DNA of 13,407 nucleotides from NCBI GenBank assembly GCA_001566295.1, contig KQ964336.1, forward strand, positions 1 to 13,407. Reading direction: 5' to 3'. Source of the stretch: Microdochium bolleyi (Eukaryota; Ascomycota; Sordariomycetes; Xylariales; Microdochiaceae). The position numbers were made by a program, and so were the translations under genes. Of the stretch, positions 1-8,109 are shown piece by piece (positions within the stretch are counted from its first letter, which is position 1; each line of letters starts with the position of its first letter). Below the pieces are notes generated by a model, which was not told where the DNA came from, ran no database searches, and saw nothing but the letters and a program-made list of their open reading frames with translations.

Positions 1-446
1 TGAGAGAGATCATTGTAGCTGGAGGTAATGGGTGGAGGTCAAGCAGGATACAAAGAAGCAGGCAGCAGGTTCATGGTGGAAGGATGTCAGACCGTTCTTC
101 TCGCAAGGCTGAAAGTGCGGGGTATGGAGAAGATCCCGATCAGACGCTTACAGAGCAAGGCAGATTCGACATCCACCTGTAACGCTCTACTGCTCAATGT
201 GATTTTGCCCTCCAACCAATCAAGAATGCCGGTTTTGATTCACTGACATGCAAAGAACCGTCCTCGTCGCCATAAATCGTCCTTGATACGCATCGAAGTG
301 CTCAGCTGGTTTGCGGTGCCCCTGCACCGTCCTGGAGGCATCGTGACATGCATGGATGCCCCTGGCAAGGCATGCCCTTGGTTACGGAGTATCCTGGCTG
401 GCTTGGGGAGCTCCTTCCGGCTGCCAGCCAACCAAGGAAAGAAAGG

Positions 447-486
<40 letters not shown>

Positions 487-575
487 AAAAAAAAAAAAAA
501 AAAAAAAAAAAAAAGCAACATGCACGCCGCAGTCAAAACTCCGAGCTATGCAAACACTGTTTGTCCTCCTCCATC
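1..575. other. 3' flank of the copper ATPase, no gene supported
   Basis: No convincing coding region is seen here. Frames open across the A runs translate to poly-lysine on one strand and poly-phenylalanine on the other, so they are composition artefacts. The stretch should contain the 3' UTR of the ATPase transcribed leftward. No canonical AATAAA is visible on the minus strand just past its stop codon, which is common for fungal genes. Confidence 0.6.
447..514. repeat. Poly(dA:dT) tract, two A runs
   Basis: The plus strand has 38 consecutive A (447-484), then CC, then 28 consecutive A (487-514). A purine-rich lead-in precedes it at about 435-446. In the sense of the ATPase transcript this is a poly-T/U tract beginning about 60 nt past the stop codon. 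It could be a plain mononucleotide microsatellite, a nucleosome-excluding element, or the A-tail scar of a retroposed sequence. No recognisable retroposon body adjoins it. Exact run lengths are prone to sequencing error. Confidence 0.9.
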
Positions 576-3500
576 TCACACATCCGCACGATCGAGCGTG
601 TCCAGTGGAACATACCCGTCGCTCTTCTTGCTCCTCTCAGCCCCAGTGACCGCCGAGAACACATCCTGTGCGCGCGTGGCCACCGCGCCAAAGAAGCCCC
701 AGCCACCACCGTGGCGCCTGATGACCCCGTTGCTCGTCGCGCCCGCGAGCAGCGCGTCCTCCATCCACTGCGGCCGCTTCCAGAAGTTGAGCAGCAGCGA
801 GCTCACGACCACGCTGACACTGCTCGTCGCCATGGCCGCGCCTGCAGCCATGGGGTGCAGATGCCAGCCGAGCGGGAGGAACAGGCCCATGGCGAACGGC
901 AGGCCGACGAGGTTGTACATGCACGCCCACGCGAGGTTGAGCTTGATGCGGGTGAAAATGGTGCGCGACAGGTGTAGCGCGGCGGGGATGTCCATGAGGT
1001 CGTTGGGCCGCATGAGGACCACGTCCGCGGCCTCCATGGCGACGTCGGTGCCAGAGGCCATTGCGATGCCCACGTCCGCCGTCGCGAGTGCGGGCGAGTC
1101 GTTGATTCCATCGCCGACCATGGCCACACACGCGCCCTCGTCCTGGAACTGCCGGATCAGCGTCTGCTTCTGGTCGGGGGACACGCCGGCGTGCACGTTC
1201 TCCGGGCTGATGCCGACGATCTTGGCGACAGCGAGGGCCGTGGGTCGCTGGTCGCCGGTCACGATGGCGGTCTCGACGCCCATGCTGTGTAGCACGGCGA
1301 TAGCAGCGGCGGCACCCTCTTTGACAGTGTCCGCCAGGCAGAGGTGGCCCGCGTATGCGCCGTCGATAGCGATGAAGATGTTGGTCGTGCCTGCGGAGGT
1401 GTTCAAGGTCGATTTGGACTTCGCACTCTGCGCGTTGATCTCCTCAGATGCATCGACCGCGTCCATGGGTACATCGATCTTATTAGCGCGGAGGAACGGG
1501 AGACTGCCAATGAGGACCTTGTACCGGGTGCGCTCCGCGCTTGATTGAGGCTGCACAGTGGCGGTGATACCCTTGCCGACGATAGCATGGAAGTCGCCAA
1601 TGCTGCCTTCGATGGTGGCCTCGGAGTCCATTCCAAGCTCAGTACGTGCGGAGTTGAGCACGGCCTTGCCGACAGGGTGTTCACTGCCCATCTCGGCGAG
1701 GCCAACAACAGTCCACCAGAGTCGGCGGCGCCACTCATTGTCTTGCCAGACTGATGTTAGCCTAGCTGTGGCGACACTCATCTTGCCGTATGTGAGGGTT
1801 CCTGTTTTGTCGAGAACGACTTTGGTGATCTTGGTCGTCTGCTCAAGCGCGGCGCCGCCCTTCACAAGGATGCCATTCTCGGCTCCAACTCCAGTGCCGA
1901 CCATGACCGCCGTTGGTGTTGCCAGTCCCAAAGCGCAGGGGCATGCAAAGACAATAACGGAAATGCACAGCTTGACACAGACCATAAGCTTGCCACCGCT
2001 CTCGGGCTTCGTGAAGATGGCAGGTGGGTGAGGCAGAGCGTGGCTGAGCACCATCCAGACGAGGAAAGTGAGGAACCCAAGACCTAGGATCATGGGTACG
2101 AAGAGACCGGCCAAGTAGTCCGCCAGGCGTTGGATGGGAGCCCGAGTCGTTTGCGCATCCTGTACAAGCTTGACGATCTGACTGAGCTGTGTGTCCCTGC
2201 CGGCACGATTGACGCGGAAGTCAATGCGGCCGTGGCCATTGACGGTGCCGCCGATGACACCGCTGCCCTTCTTCTTCTGGACAGGAATAGCCTCGCCAGT
2301 GACCATACTTTCGTCGATGTACGTCTCGCCTCGCACAATGATGCCGTCCGCAGGAATCTTGTCTCCTGGCCGGATGATTACGATATCGCCAACCTGGATC
2401 AATTCGGTCGGGATGACTTTCTCGTCCACAGTTATACCCTCGAGAGCAGGCGTTCTTGCGGTGGCTCCTGTCATCCCGGGGGTCTCCCAGCCTTCGGCGA
2501 CTTTCTCGGCAGCGATAGAATCAGCGTATATGGTAGCCATGGATGGAGCCAAGGACATGAGGCGGGAGAGCGCTTTGGACGTCTTTCCCTTTGCGCTATT
2601 CTCGAGGAAACGTCCCAGTGTAATGAAGGTGATGAGCATGGTGCTTGTGTCGAAGATCGTAGCAGGTCTGGTGTGGGGCTCGATAAGGAACGAAACAAGC
2701 ATCGCGAAAACGCTGAAGAAGAAAGCAGAGGACGTGCCAAGCACGACGAGAACGTCCATAGTTGGTGATTTGTGCTTAAGCGCCTTGTAAGCTGAGACGT
2801 AGAACCGCTTGCCGATGCCAAACTGGATCGGGATTGTGAGGCAGAGGCAGATGACGTCGCCGAGGAACAAACCTGTGATCAGCTGTACACCTCCGAAGTC
2901 GAGGGGTTTGATCATCATCGGGAAAATCATGTTGATGAAGAACACAGGGATGACGAACGTCAAGGAAACCTGGAAGGCACGCTTCCACTCCTGGATCTCC
3001 TTGGTCTTTGCGAGCGATTCGAGCTGCGCGTTGTTGTCGTCGTTGTCGGACACGAGGGCGTTGAATCCAAGCTTTTCAATGGTCTCGACGATTGCGCGAA
3101 GGCCAATGACGCCAGGCTGGTGTGAGATGCTGAGTCTGGAAGTCGACATAGCCATTTTGGCAGACGTGATTCCATTGAGAGCCAATATTGAGTCCTCGAG
3201 AGTCTTGGCGCTGGCCGCGTTGAGGCCACCGTAAATCTTTAGTTGAGTTGTCGACGTAGGCACGGCCGAGGTCCCCGTCTCGTCGGCTACGGACGACAGG
3301 ATTTGAGCATCGAAACCTCGGTCTTCGATCATCTCAACAATCTGCTCCGCCGTGAGCAGTTCAGCATTGTGCGTGATGACAGCTCTCTCGGCGAGCAAGC
3401 TGATGTTAAAGCGGACGAGGCCGTCGATATTATCGAAGCCGCCTTCTACAGCCGACGTGCAGGCGCCACAGGTCATGCCTTCAATAGCAATGGTGGTCGT

Positions 3501-4207
3501 GACAGTAGACGACACAGCGGCATCAGTGCCGGCGGCCCGGCCGCCGGAGGGTTCTGCGACTTGCGTGTCAACGAGAGTGGCGCCGAATCCACGGTCCTCT
3601 ATCGTTTCCAGAATCGTGTCCACAGAGATCAGGGCTGCATCGTGCTCAATGACTGCTCTCTCGGAGAGCAGGGACACGTTGAAGCTCTTGACCCCAGGAA
3701 CGCCAGAGAAACCGCCTTCCACAGCTGACGTGCAGGCACCACATGTCATGCCTTCGATCGCAACGGTCGTGGTCGAGATGCGCGGCTCGCTGCTTTCTGT
3801 GTCGAACAGGATGCCGTGGCTCGGTGACTTTGGCGCCAATGGGGCGATGTCGGTCGACAGGACTTCGGCCTCGAATCCGCGGTCCTCGATGGCCTCCTGG
3901 ATCTGCTCTGCGGTGAACCGCTCCGGGTCGTGCATGACAACCGCGCGTTCCATGACCAGACTGACACTAACGCTCCCGACCCCGTCGACATCCTGAAACC
4001 CAGATTCCACAGCAGAAGTGCACGCGCCACACCTGCACCTATCATGTTAGCACTGCATCGTGGCAGGTGTTCGAGCCTGGTGAGGCCAACGTACGTCATA
4101 CCGCCGACTCTCAGCGTCGTCGTCGCCCATCGTACTGGCCGAGGGCTCATTGTGAGGGTGTACCCCGAGGGGCTCCGAGGAGGGATCGAAAGCGCGGGAG
4201 GAGCCAT
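576..4207 (-). CDS. CCC2: Copper-transporting P1B-type ATPase (Ccc2/ATP7-like), complete, two exons
   Basis: This is a Cu(+)-transporting P-type ATPase. By family knowledge it pumps cytosolic copper into the secretory pathway, fed by an Atx1-type chaperone, to load multicopper oxidases. The exons are 4207-4095 and 4032-576, giving 1189 residues; the start ATG has a good context (AACATGG). Three N-terminal HMA domains carry GMTCGAC, with Cys pairs at 39/42, 135/138 and 226/229. A fourth HMA-like domain (about 299-365) has lost both cysteines. Core motifs are all intact: TGE (616-618), CPC (735-737), DKTGT with phosphorylated Asp779, the HP loop (His823-Pro824), GDGIND (1011-1016), N-x6-YN-x4-P (Tyr1077-Asn1078) and MxxSS (1105-1109). 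CPC plus YN plus MxxSS identifies Cu(+) specificity (P1B-1). About eight membrane segments are expected, and the tail after MxxSS is about 80 residues. A start at Met20 is possible. The gene symbol is by family resemblance. A detoxifying plasma-membrane (CrpA-type) role cannot be excluded from sequence. Confidence 0.95.
4033..4094 (-). other. Intron 1 of the copper ATPase (62 nt)
   Basis: In the sense direction the intron starts GTACGT, has a branch-site match CTAAC (4050-4046), and ends GTGCAG. Splicing joins AC to G in a Thr codon and restores GMT-CGACT, the invariant metal-binding loop of the first HMA domain. Without splicing, exon 1 reads into unrelated residues and the second exon lacks a start. 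The boundaries are therefore fixed by both the splice signals and protein homology. Confidence 0.93.
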
Positions 4208-4720
4208 GTTGAGATGCGCCGAGCCCGATCCTGCGTGGCTGGCGATTGTCAAGGAGGTGACGAAAGGGTCAAGAGGTCCGGCTATGACGACTGCGACGCA
4301 GTCATGATATTCGTTCGGTTCCGAGGTTTTGCAGATCGTTTGGCGGGCTGCTGTGACGGTCGTGACAGGAAAAGGGACAGACCTGCGCCGGGCAGGTCTG
4401 CTCAAGACGGATGGGTGTCGCGCAGCTGAGGAATGAGGCCCGGATCGAGGGCTGGCGTTGTGGGCTGAGCCGGAGCAGATGGAGAGGATGAGCCGCTGGA
4501 AAGTTGGAAGCTGACTGTGCTTGGCAGGCGCTGTATCGTCAAGGGCGAGCTGACTGGGCGTAAAGTAGGTTTTGTCAGCCAGAGACTGGAGACATGGAAA
4601 GGCCGGAAGGGGTGGGCGGAGACAGCGGGGCCGTGCCGAGAAGCAGCTGGGCTCGAGGACTTGGACCCTGGCCTGTCTCACCAAGACCTCGTGGGCCTCG
4701 TGCTTGTCGGGCTTCCGTTT
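4208..4720 (-). promoter_or_regulatory. Presumed promoter and 5' UTR region of the copper ATPase
   Basis: This is the sequence directly upstream of the ATPase start. The ATPase frame stays open upstream to about 4684, but the upstream residues look like non-coding translation and no better start context is seen. I see no clear TATA box and no Mac1-type TTTGCTC copper element. Assignment as promoter rests on position only. Confidence 0.4.
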
Positions 4721-6204
4721 TGAGCGGCGGGGGCGCTATTGTGCATACGAGCTGCCCGACGGGGGCTGCGCGGGCCGGTGGCACCGTGGCATCCGTTCTG
4801 TTCAGAACGGCTGCGTGGCCCATACGAGGCCACACAATGGCCTTATGCAGCCCCTCGGCACATGGCCAAACTCTAAGACTACCCTATGGTACACCCGCGG
4901 TGAACTTGGCCACATCGCGTACGAGATCTGGTGTCAATGGTGCAAACGTGCATGTTGGCGAGACGGCTACAAGTCGCCCAAGGGGATGAAGTTTGAGTTG
5001 CAGAATTGCTAGACTCCCACAAGATATAAAACCTCGGTGACATGTCTCAGTGGGCTCACAAACAGTGAACACCTTCTTGTTTCACTCCAGGACTGGCAAG
5101 GAACGCTCCAATCCGGCTGGGCATGCACGGGTTGCTGGAACGATGTCACGCTCTGCACTACAGCAGCCATATCTGGCTGGTCGATTGACAATCTGCCGCC
5201 AGTGGCTATCGCGTGCTCCATCCTGCCAACTCCTTCGATGTAGGCCGGTCATTGATCTCCGGCTCAGTTGCCAGACCGGTGCCAGTACATGAGAACAATC
5301 ACGGTGTTTCACGAGCAGAAGTGCACTCCCTCTGAGTTTGCTTCACCATGTGTAGAACCCCCTGATGGTCGTGGCAGATTCGTTTCAGGCCAGCACAAGG
5401 AACATGGCCCACTGCGATTCGTCAGTCCAGTAGCGGTGTTTTTTTGGCTTGTCACAAAGAACCACCAGCCCGTCCCCGGGCCACGGCCTCCCCCTGCCGC
5501 GCAGGGGTTAAGATGGTAGTTCGAGCAGCACTGCGCGTTGTATGTGAGTAAGTCGGGTTTGGAGTTGAGCGGACTCTGACAAACACAAAATTGTTGACGA
5601 CGACTGCTGGTGGTCCAGACTGGCGCGTTCCTGAAAACAGGGTGCAGTTAGCGCCGGGTTCTCCGGACTGGCGCCCGAGAGTTCTGCCCAAGCTGGCACC
5701 GCGACAAACGGCCCGCGCTGGCCAAGGAGGGCCGTGAAGAGAGAGGGAGCACTCACTCAGCCTGGCCGGGTACCGCGAGGTACAGAGGGACTACATGTGC
5801 CCGCCAAGCTCACAAGGAGGAGGGTGCCGCGAGACGAGACAGGCCAATGGGAACGGGGCGGAGGTGCTGTGTATCTCTTAGCTGTTACGTCGGTGGAGTG
5901 TCGACCGTTGGGGGGCACAATTCTTCCGCTGCGACCCCGCGACCACTCATCTCTCACGTGTCGTCTTGATGTCCCATTGAGGAACCCGTCTGAGCCGTCC
6001 TCCATATCAACACCACGTCAACATTCATCCCCCCATCACGACAGGCAACAACAGGGCCTGGTTCGCAGGGTCCGGCATTGCTACCATGCCGGCGACGCAG
6101 CTCACCCGGGGCTGCGTATCCGCCCTCCGTGGTGTTACTCTTGGGTATCATCTCTTCATTCGTCCCAGCGTTTCGGGCCAGAGCCGCCCTGCTCTGACGG
6201 GATA
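4721..6204. other. Intergenic region, no gene supported
   Basis: Several frames of 60-170 codons are open on both strands, but they overlap one another, have low-complexity Pro/Arg/Ser translations and show no recognisable domain. A TATAAAA sequence lies on the plus strand at 5025-5031, but the nearest ATG downstream (5040) opens only an 8-codon frame. The stretch otherwise holds the palindrome at 4793-4810. Coding exons of an unrecognised multi-intron gene cannot be excluded. Confidence 0.5.
4793..4810. repeat. 18-bp palindrome, 8-bp arms
   Basis: CCGTTCTG at 4793-4800 and CAGAACGG at 4803-4810 are perfect inverted arms with a 2-nt TT spacer. It lies about 590 bp upstream of the ATPase start. 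The symmetry would suit a dimeric DNA-binding protein, and the ends have the CCG/CGG form used by zinc-cluster factors. No factor is identified. Confidence 0.6.
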
Positions 6205-6335
6205 TGCGGTCCAGGGACCCCTCCCTGCCCGCCCGCCTCTGCGTGCTGAGGCTCTCTTGCCGCAGCCTTGCGGTCCAGGGACCCCTCCCTGCCCGCCCGC
6301 CTCTGCGTGCTGAGGCTCTCTTGCCGCAGCCTTGC
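6205..6335. repeat. 64-bp tandem duplication, two copies
   Basis: The unit starting TGCGGTCCAGGGACCC occurs at 6205-6268 and again, with no mismatch that I can see, at 6269-6332. The first three bases of a third copy follow before the sequence diverges at 6336. The unit is GC-rich with a pyrimidine bias (CCCGCCCGCC). The period of 64 is not a multiple of 3, so it would shift any reading frame, which argues that the stretch is not coding. Near identity suggests a recent duplication. Confidence 0.92.
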
Positions 6336-6372
6336 TGTCGTGCAGCTGCTGCCGCCACCGTGGATCGCACAC
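6335..6372. repeat. Dispersed 38-bp repeat, copy A
   Basis: This copy starts CTGTCGTGCAGCTGCTGCC and runs through CACCGTGGATCG. It matches 6581-6618 at roughly five-sixths of positions. It directly follows the 64-bp duplication, so the area seems to have been built from several rounds of local duplication. Confidence 0.65.
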
Positions 6373-6580
6373 CCTTCCCGGCTCTCTCCAACGGGCTCTG
6401 TTGGGACTCGAGACGAGACGCCAGTCGCGGCCACTTCTAAATTAATTGTGCCGCAGCTGCTGTGCCCTCGATGCTCTCTCTCCCTACAGTCCACGTCTCT
6501 CCCGTCCGGAGACTACCGCCGCAGACTCTTTATGAGCACAGTGGCTCCGCTCGTACCCTCGGAGGTTGCTGAGAGGCTCG

Positions 6581-6618
6581 CTGTCGTGCAGCCGCTGCCA
6601 CCACCGTGGACCGATCAC
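6581..6618. repeat. Dispersed 38-bp repeat, copy B
   Basis: This copy starts CTGTCGTGCAGCCGCTGCC and runs through CACCGTGGACCG. It is the diverged partner of 6335-6372. Both copies are preceded by a GAGGCTC-like sequence, so the duplicated block may be somewhat longer than the part aligned here. Confidence 0.65.
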
Positions 6619-6796
6619 CGCAATAAGAAAACATCTCACAACCCCCCGAGCATGTCCGTGTGCTAGGCTACTCCCCTCTGTCTTAAAACATGACCACAAC
6701 GTCGGCAAACGCCTGAGCCAACTTCATCCTTCTTTCAACAGTTGCGTCTGGCATCACTGTTATCACGCTTGTAAGACGGGCTCCTGTCGAATCACG

Positions 6797-7444
6797 ATGA
6801 CCACGACCCTCAGCATCGCTTCGACATGTCTGGTGGCCATAGGACTCGGCTTCTGTTACTTCCTCTGCCGCCAGACAAGTCCACAACCCTCGATTCCACA
6901 CCATCGTCACCGACCTCTTCCCGATTCCAGTCGGTATATCCGGCTGCTGAGATGGCGTGGCAGACGTCGCCACAACGCCAGTCCAATCCAAGTGTTTACC
7001 ACAAAGGCCGTGCCACTCTCTTCGCTCAACCACCTCGACTACGCGGCCCTGTCTTACACCTGGAAAAAGCACCCCGGCACGGCCAGTAGACAGCCTCGAT
7101 CACAAAAGGTATACCTAGACGGAAATATACTACCCGTACAAGAGAACCTCTGGGACTTTATAACGTCCAGTCCCGGCAACCGGCTATTGGAGCAGCACAG
7201 CCTCTGGTTCATCGACGCAATCTGCGTCGACCAGTCCTCGGACACGGAAAAAGGGAACCAGTTACGCTTGATGCCAGAGATCTTCGACAAGGCCAGCAAA
7301 ACTGTAGTCTGGCTCGGCAAGGACGACCGCTCCCACATAGCCAGAGCCGCCCAACTTGTGCGGCAGACTTTCCGCAACACGTTCCAGTCTTGTTTACACA
7401 GACCGAGATCCTGCATGCTGCAGCGCCTGGCCCGCAGCCACTAA
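6797..7444 (+). CDS. Short membrane-anchored HET-domain protein, probably truncated
   Basis: Encodes 215 residues. The HET domain (PF06985, heterokaryon incompatibility) spans about 66-190. Its hallmarks are YAALSYTW (82-89), the LWFIDAICVDQ block (136-146), a Q-x4-M run (155-159) and VVWLG (170-174). In the family, HET domains trigger cell death after non-self recognition and usually sit at the N-terminus of proteins of 500-900 residues. Here translation stops about 25 residues after the domain, so the usual long C-terminal part is missing. Residues 5-24 form one hydrophobic segment followed by an Arg-rich stretch (46-58), which predicts a signal anchor with the HET domain in the cytosol. 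The start is the first ATG that opens this frame without including upstream repeat sequence. AT-rich transposon debris begins shortly after the stop. It could be a working HET-only protein or the 5' stump of a broken gene. Confidence 0.8.
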   Translation: MTTTLSIASTCLVAIGLGFCYFLCRQTSPQPSIPHHRHRPLPDSSRYIRLLRWRGRRRHNASPIQVFTTKAVPLSSLNHLDYAALSYTWKKHPGTASRQPRSQKVYLDGNILPVQENLWDFITSSPGNRLLEQHSLWFIDAICVDQSSDTEKGNQLRLMPEIFDKASKTVVWLGKDDRSHIARAAQLVRQTFRNTFQSCLHRPRSCMLQRLARSH

Positions 7445-7574
7445 GTCGGAGGGCGCCCTGGCGATCACCCCCCTTGGCGACCAGTCGCACTGTACACCTA
7501 TCACACCAAAACCTACTATTTCTATAACCCCTGTTAACTTAGTTAATTTACTAGCTATAGATCTCGTTCTATAT

Positions 7575-7580
7575 AATAAA
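7575..7580 (+). terminator. Candidate poly(A) signal AATAAA
   Basis: A perfect AATAAA lies 131 nt past the stop codon of the HET-domain gene, in AT-rich sequence. The distance is normal for a fungal 3' UTR. AT-rich DNA makes the hexamer likely by chance, so support is modest. Confidence 0.4.
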
Positions 7581-7620
7581 GAAAGTTAAATAACGTAGTC
7601 CACAAGTGGATGAATCAGAC

Positions 7621-7625
7621 AAGTG
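7621..7625 (+). repeat. Target-site duplication, left copy (AAGTG)
   Basis: AAGTG directly precedes the 5' TGTTA of the solo LTR and matches the five bases directly after its 3' TAACA. A 5-bp duplication is the usual size for Ty1/copia and Ty3/gypsy integration. Confidence 0.85.
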
Positions 7626-7776
7626 TGTTATGGGCTCGGGCTAGAGGCCCGTTCCTAGACCCATATAAATTTAGTGCGCAGCCGACCATAGAGAGGAAGA
7701 GCTCCTTTCCTCTCTATCTTCTTAGTAAATCAACCTACGCCCAGTATCTGCCGAGATCTGGGGCCAGTACGTAACA
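7626..7776 (+). mobile_element. Solo LTR, 151 bp, of an LTR retrotransposon (copia-like size)
   Basis: The segment begins TGTTA and ends TAACA, the classic TG...CA termini in a short inverted repeat (6 of 7 bases if extended to TGTTATG/CGTAACA). It is bracketed by the AAGTG target duplication. Inside are TATAAAT (7664-7670) and, about 18 bp further, a perfect 11-bp hairpin followed by a pyrimidine-rich stretch, which suits a U3-R-U5 order on the plus strand. There is no internal retroelement coding or second LTR nearby, so it is a solo LTR left by recombination. The short length suggests Ty1/copia, but the family is not proven. Confidence 0.85.
7688..7717 (+). repeat. Perfect 11-bp hairpin inside the LTR
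   Basis: Arms ATAGAGAGGAA (7688-7698) and TTCCTCTCTAT (7707-7717) are perfectly complementary around an 8-nt loop (GAGCTCCT). It lies 18 bp after the TATA-like box, so it would sit at or near the 5' end of the R region of the element's RNA. Confidence 0.85.
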
Positions 7777-7781
7777 AAGTG
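7777..7781 (+). repeat. Target-site duplication, right copy (AAGTG)
   Basis: AAGTG follows the LTR end TAACA immediately and is identical to the left copy at 7621-7625. Confidence 0.85.
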
Positions 7782-7968
7782 GGTGAATCAGCTCTTATCG
7801 CCGCTAATTCTAGTATTTTTAAAGTATTATAACTTCTTCATTTTTCGAGATATAGAGATGTACGTACTTTCTTTCTAAAACGATAAGAGTAACCTATTAT
7901 TTAAACCCTTTTACTTAGTTATAAAATAATTCTTTAATAGTTAGATTCGAAAAGTGGGTCCGACATAC

Positions 7969-8100
7969 TGTCACGATCCAGCCTCTAGGGTCAGCCAGAG
8001 CGCTGGGCTTCGTTGGGTTGTTGTTCTGCCGGTAGGTAAAGCCAATGCAATATCACTTCCTGTCGAATATCGTTCGTCTCTTGGGTTTGTCGTGTCTCTT
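7969..8100 (+). mobile_element. Diverged repeat relic, copy 1 (LTR-like start TGTCACGATCC)
   Basis: This stretch aligns with 9420-9549 along its whole length with substitutions and small gaps. Shared blocks include TGTCACGATCC, GTAGGTAAAGC, CAATATCAC, TGTCGAAT and TTGTCGTGTCTCT. The TG start followed by CACGATCC is of the kind seen at fungal gypsy-type LTR ends, so I read it as a piece of an LTR. The similarity stops after 8100, where the orphan frame begins. No target duplication is seen. Confidence 0.65.
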
Positions 8101-8109
8101 GAGTTAAGT

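Larger units (their letters stand above)
7604..7791. repeat. 17-bp tandem motif separated by the LTR insertion
   Basis: AAGTGGATGAATCAG at 7604-7618 and AAGTGGGTGAATCAG at 7777-7791 differ at one base. Removing the LTR and one AAGTG duplicate makes the two copies adjacent with a 17-bp period. The LTR therefore landed exactly in the AAGTG of the second copy. Confidence 0.7.
7590..7968. mobile_element. AT-rich degenerate inverted-repeat element (MITE-like), split by a solo LTR
   Basis: With the solo LTR and one target copy removed, about 220 bp remain. It carries a perfect 9-bp inverted repeat, CTCTTATCG (7792-7800) and CGATAAGAG (7881-7889). The outer ends resemble each other weakly in inverted orientation: the left reads TA-ACGTAGTCCAC then GAATC, and the right end read inward gives TATGTCGGACCCAC then GAATC. 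A TA at each edge would fit the target duplication of Tc1/mariner or pogo-type elements. The left part also contains a tandem 17-bp motif (AAGTGGATGAATCAG type). No coding capacity remains. The internal repeat is certain, while the element class and borders are inference. Confidence 0.4.

Noticed and set aside
240..977. Long open frames across the A tract on both strands
   Set aside because: They are open because A runs encode poly-Lys or poly-Phe. They overlap the ATPase antisense and carry no domain.
283..1548. 421-codon plus-strand frame antisense to the ATPase
   Set aside because: It mirrors the conserved minus-strand coding sequence, a common effect of high-GC third positions, and the translation has no motif.
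5025..5040. TATAAAA followed by ATG as a plus-strand promoter
   Set aside because: The ATG opens only eight codons and no gene follows downstream, so the TATA match is probably chance.
5734..6249. 171-codon plus-strand frame
   Set aside because: It has a low-complexity Pro/Arg/Ser translation and runs into the 64-bp duplication, whose period would shift the frame. It carries no domain and no homology I recognise.
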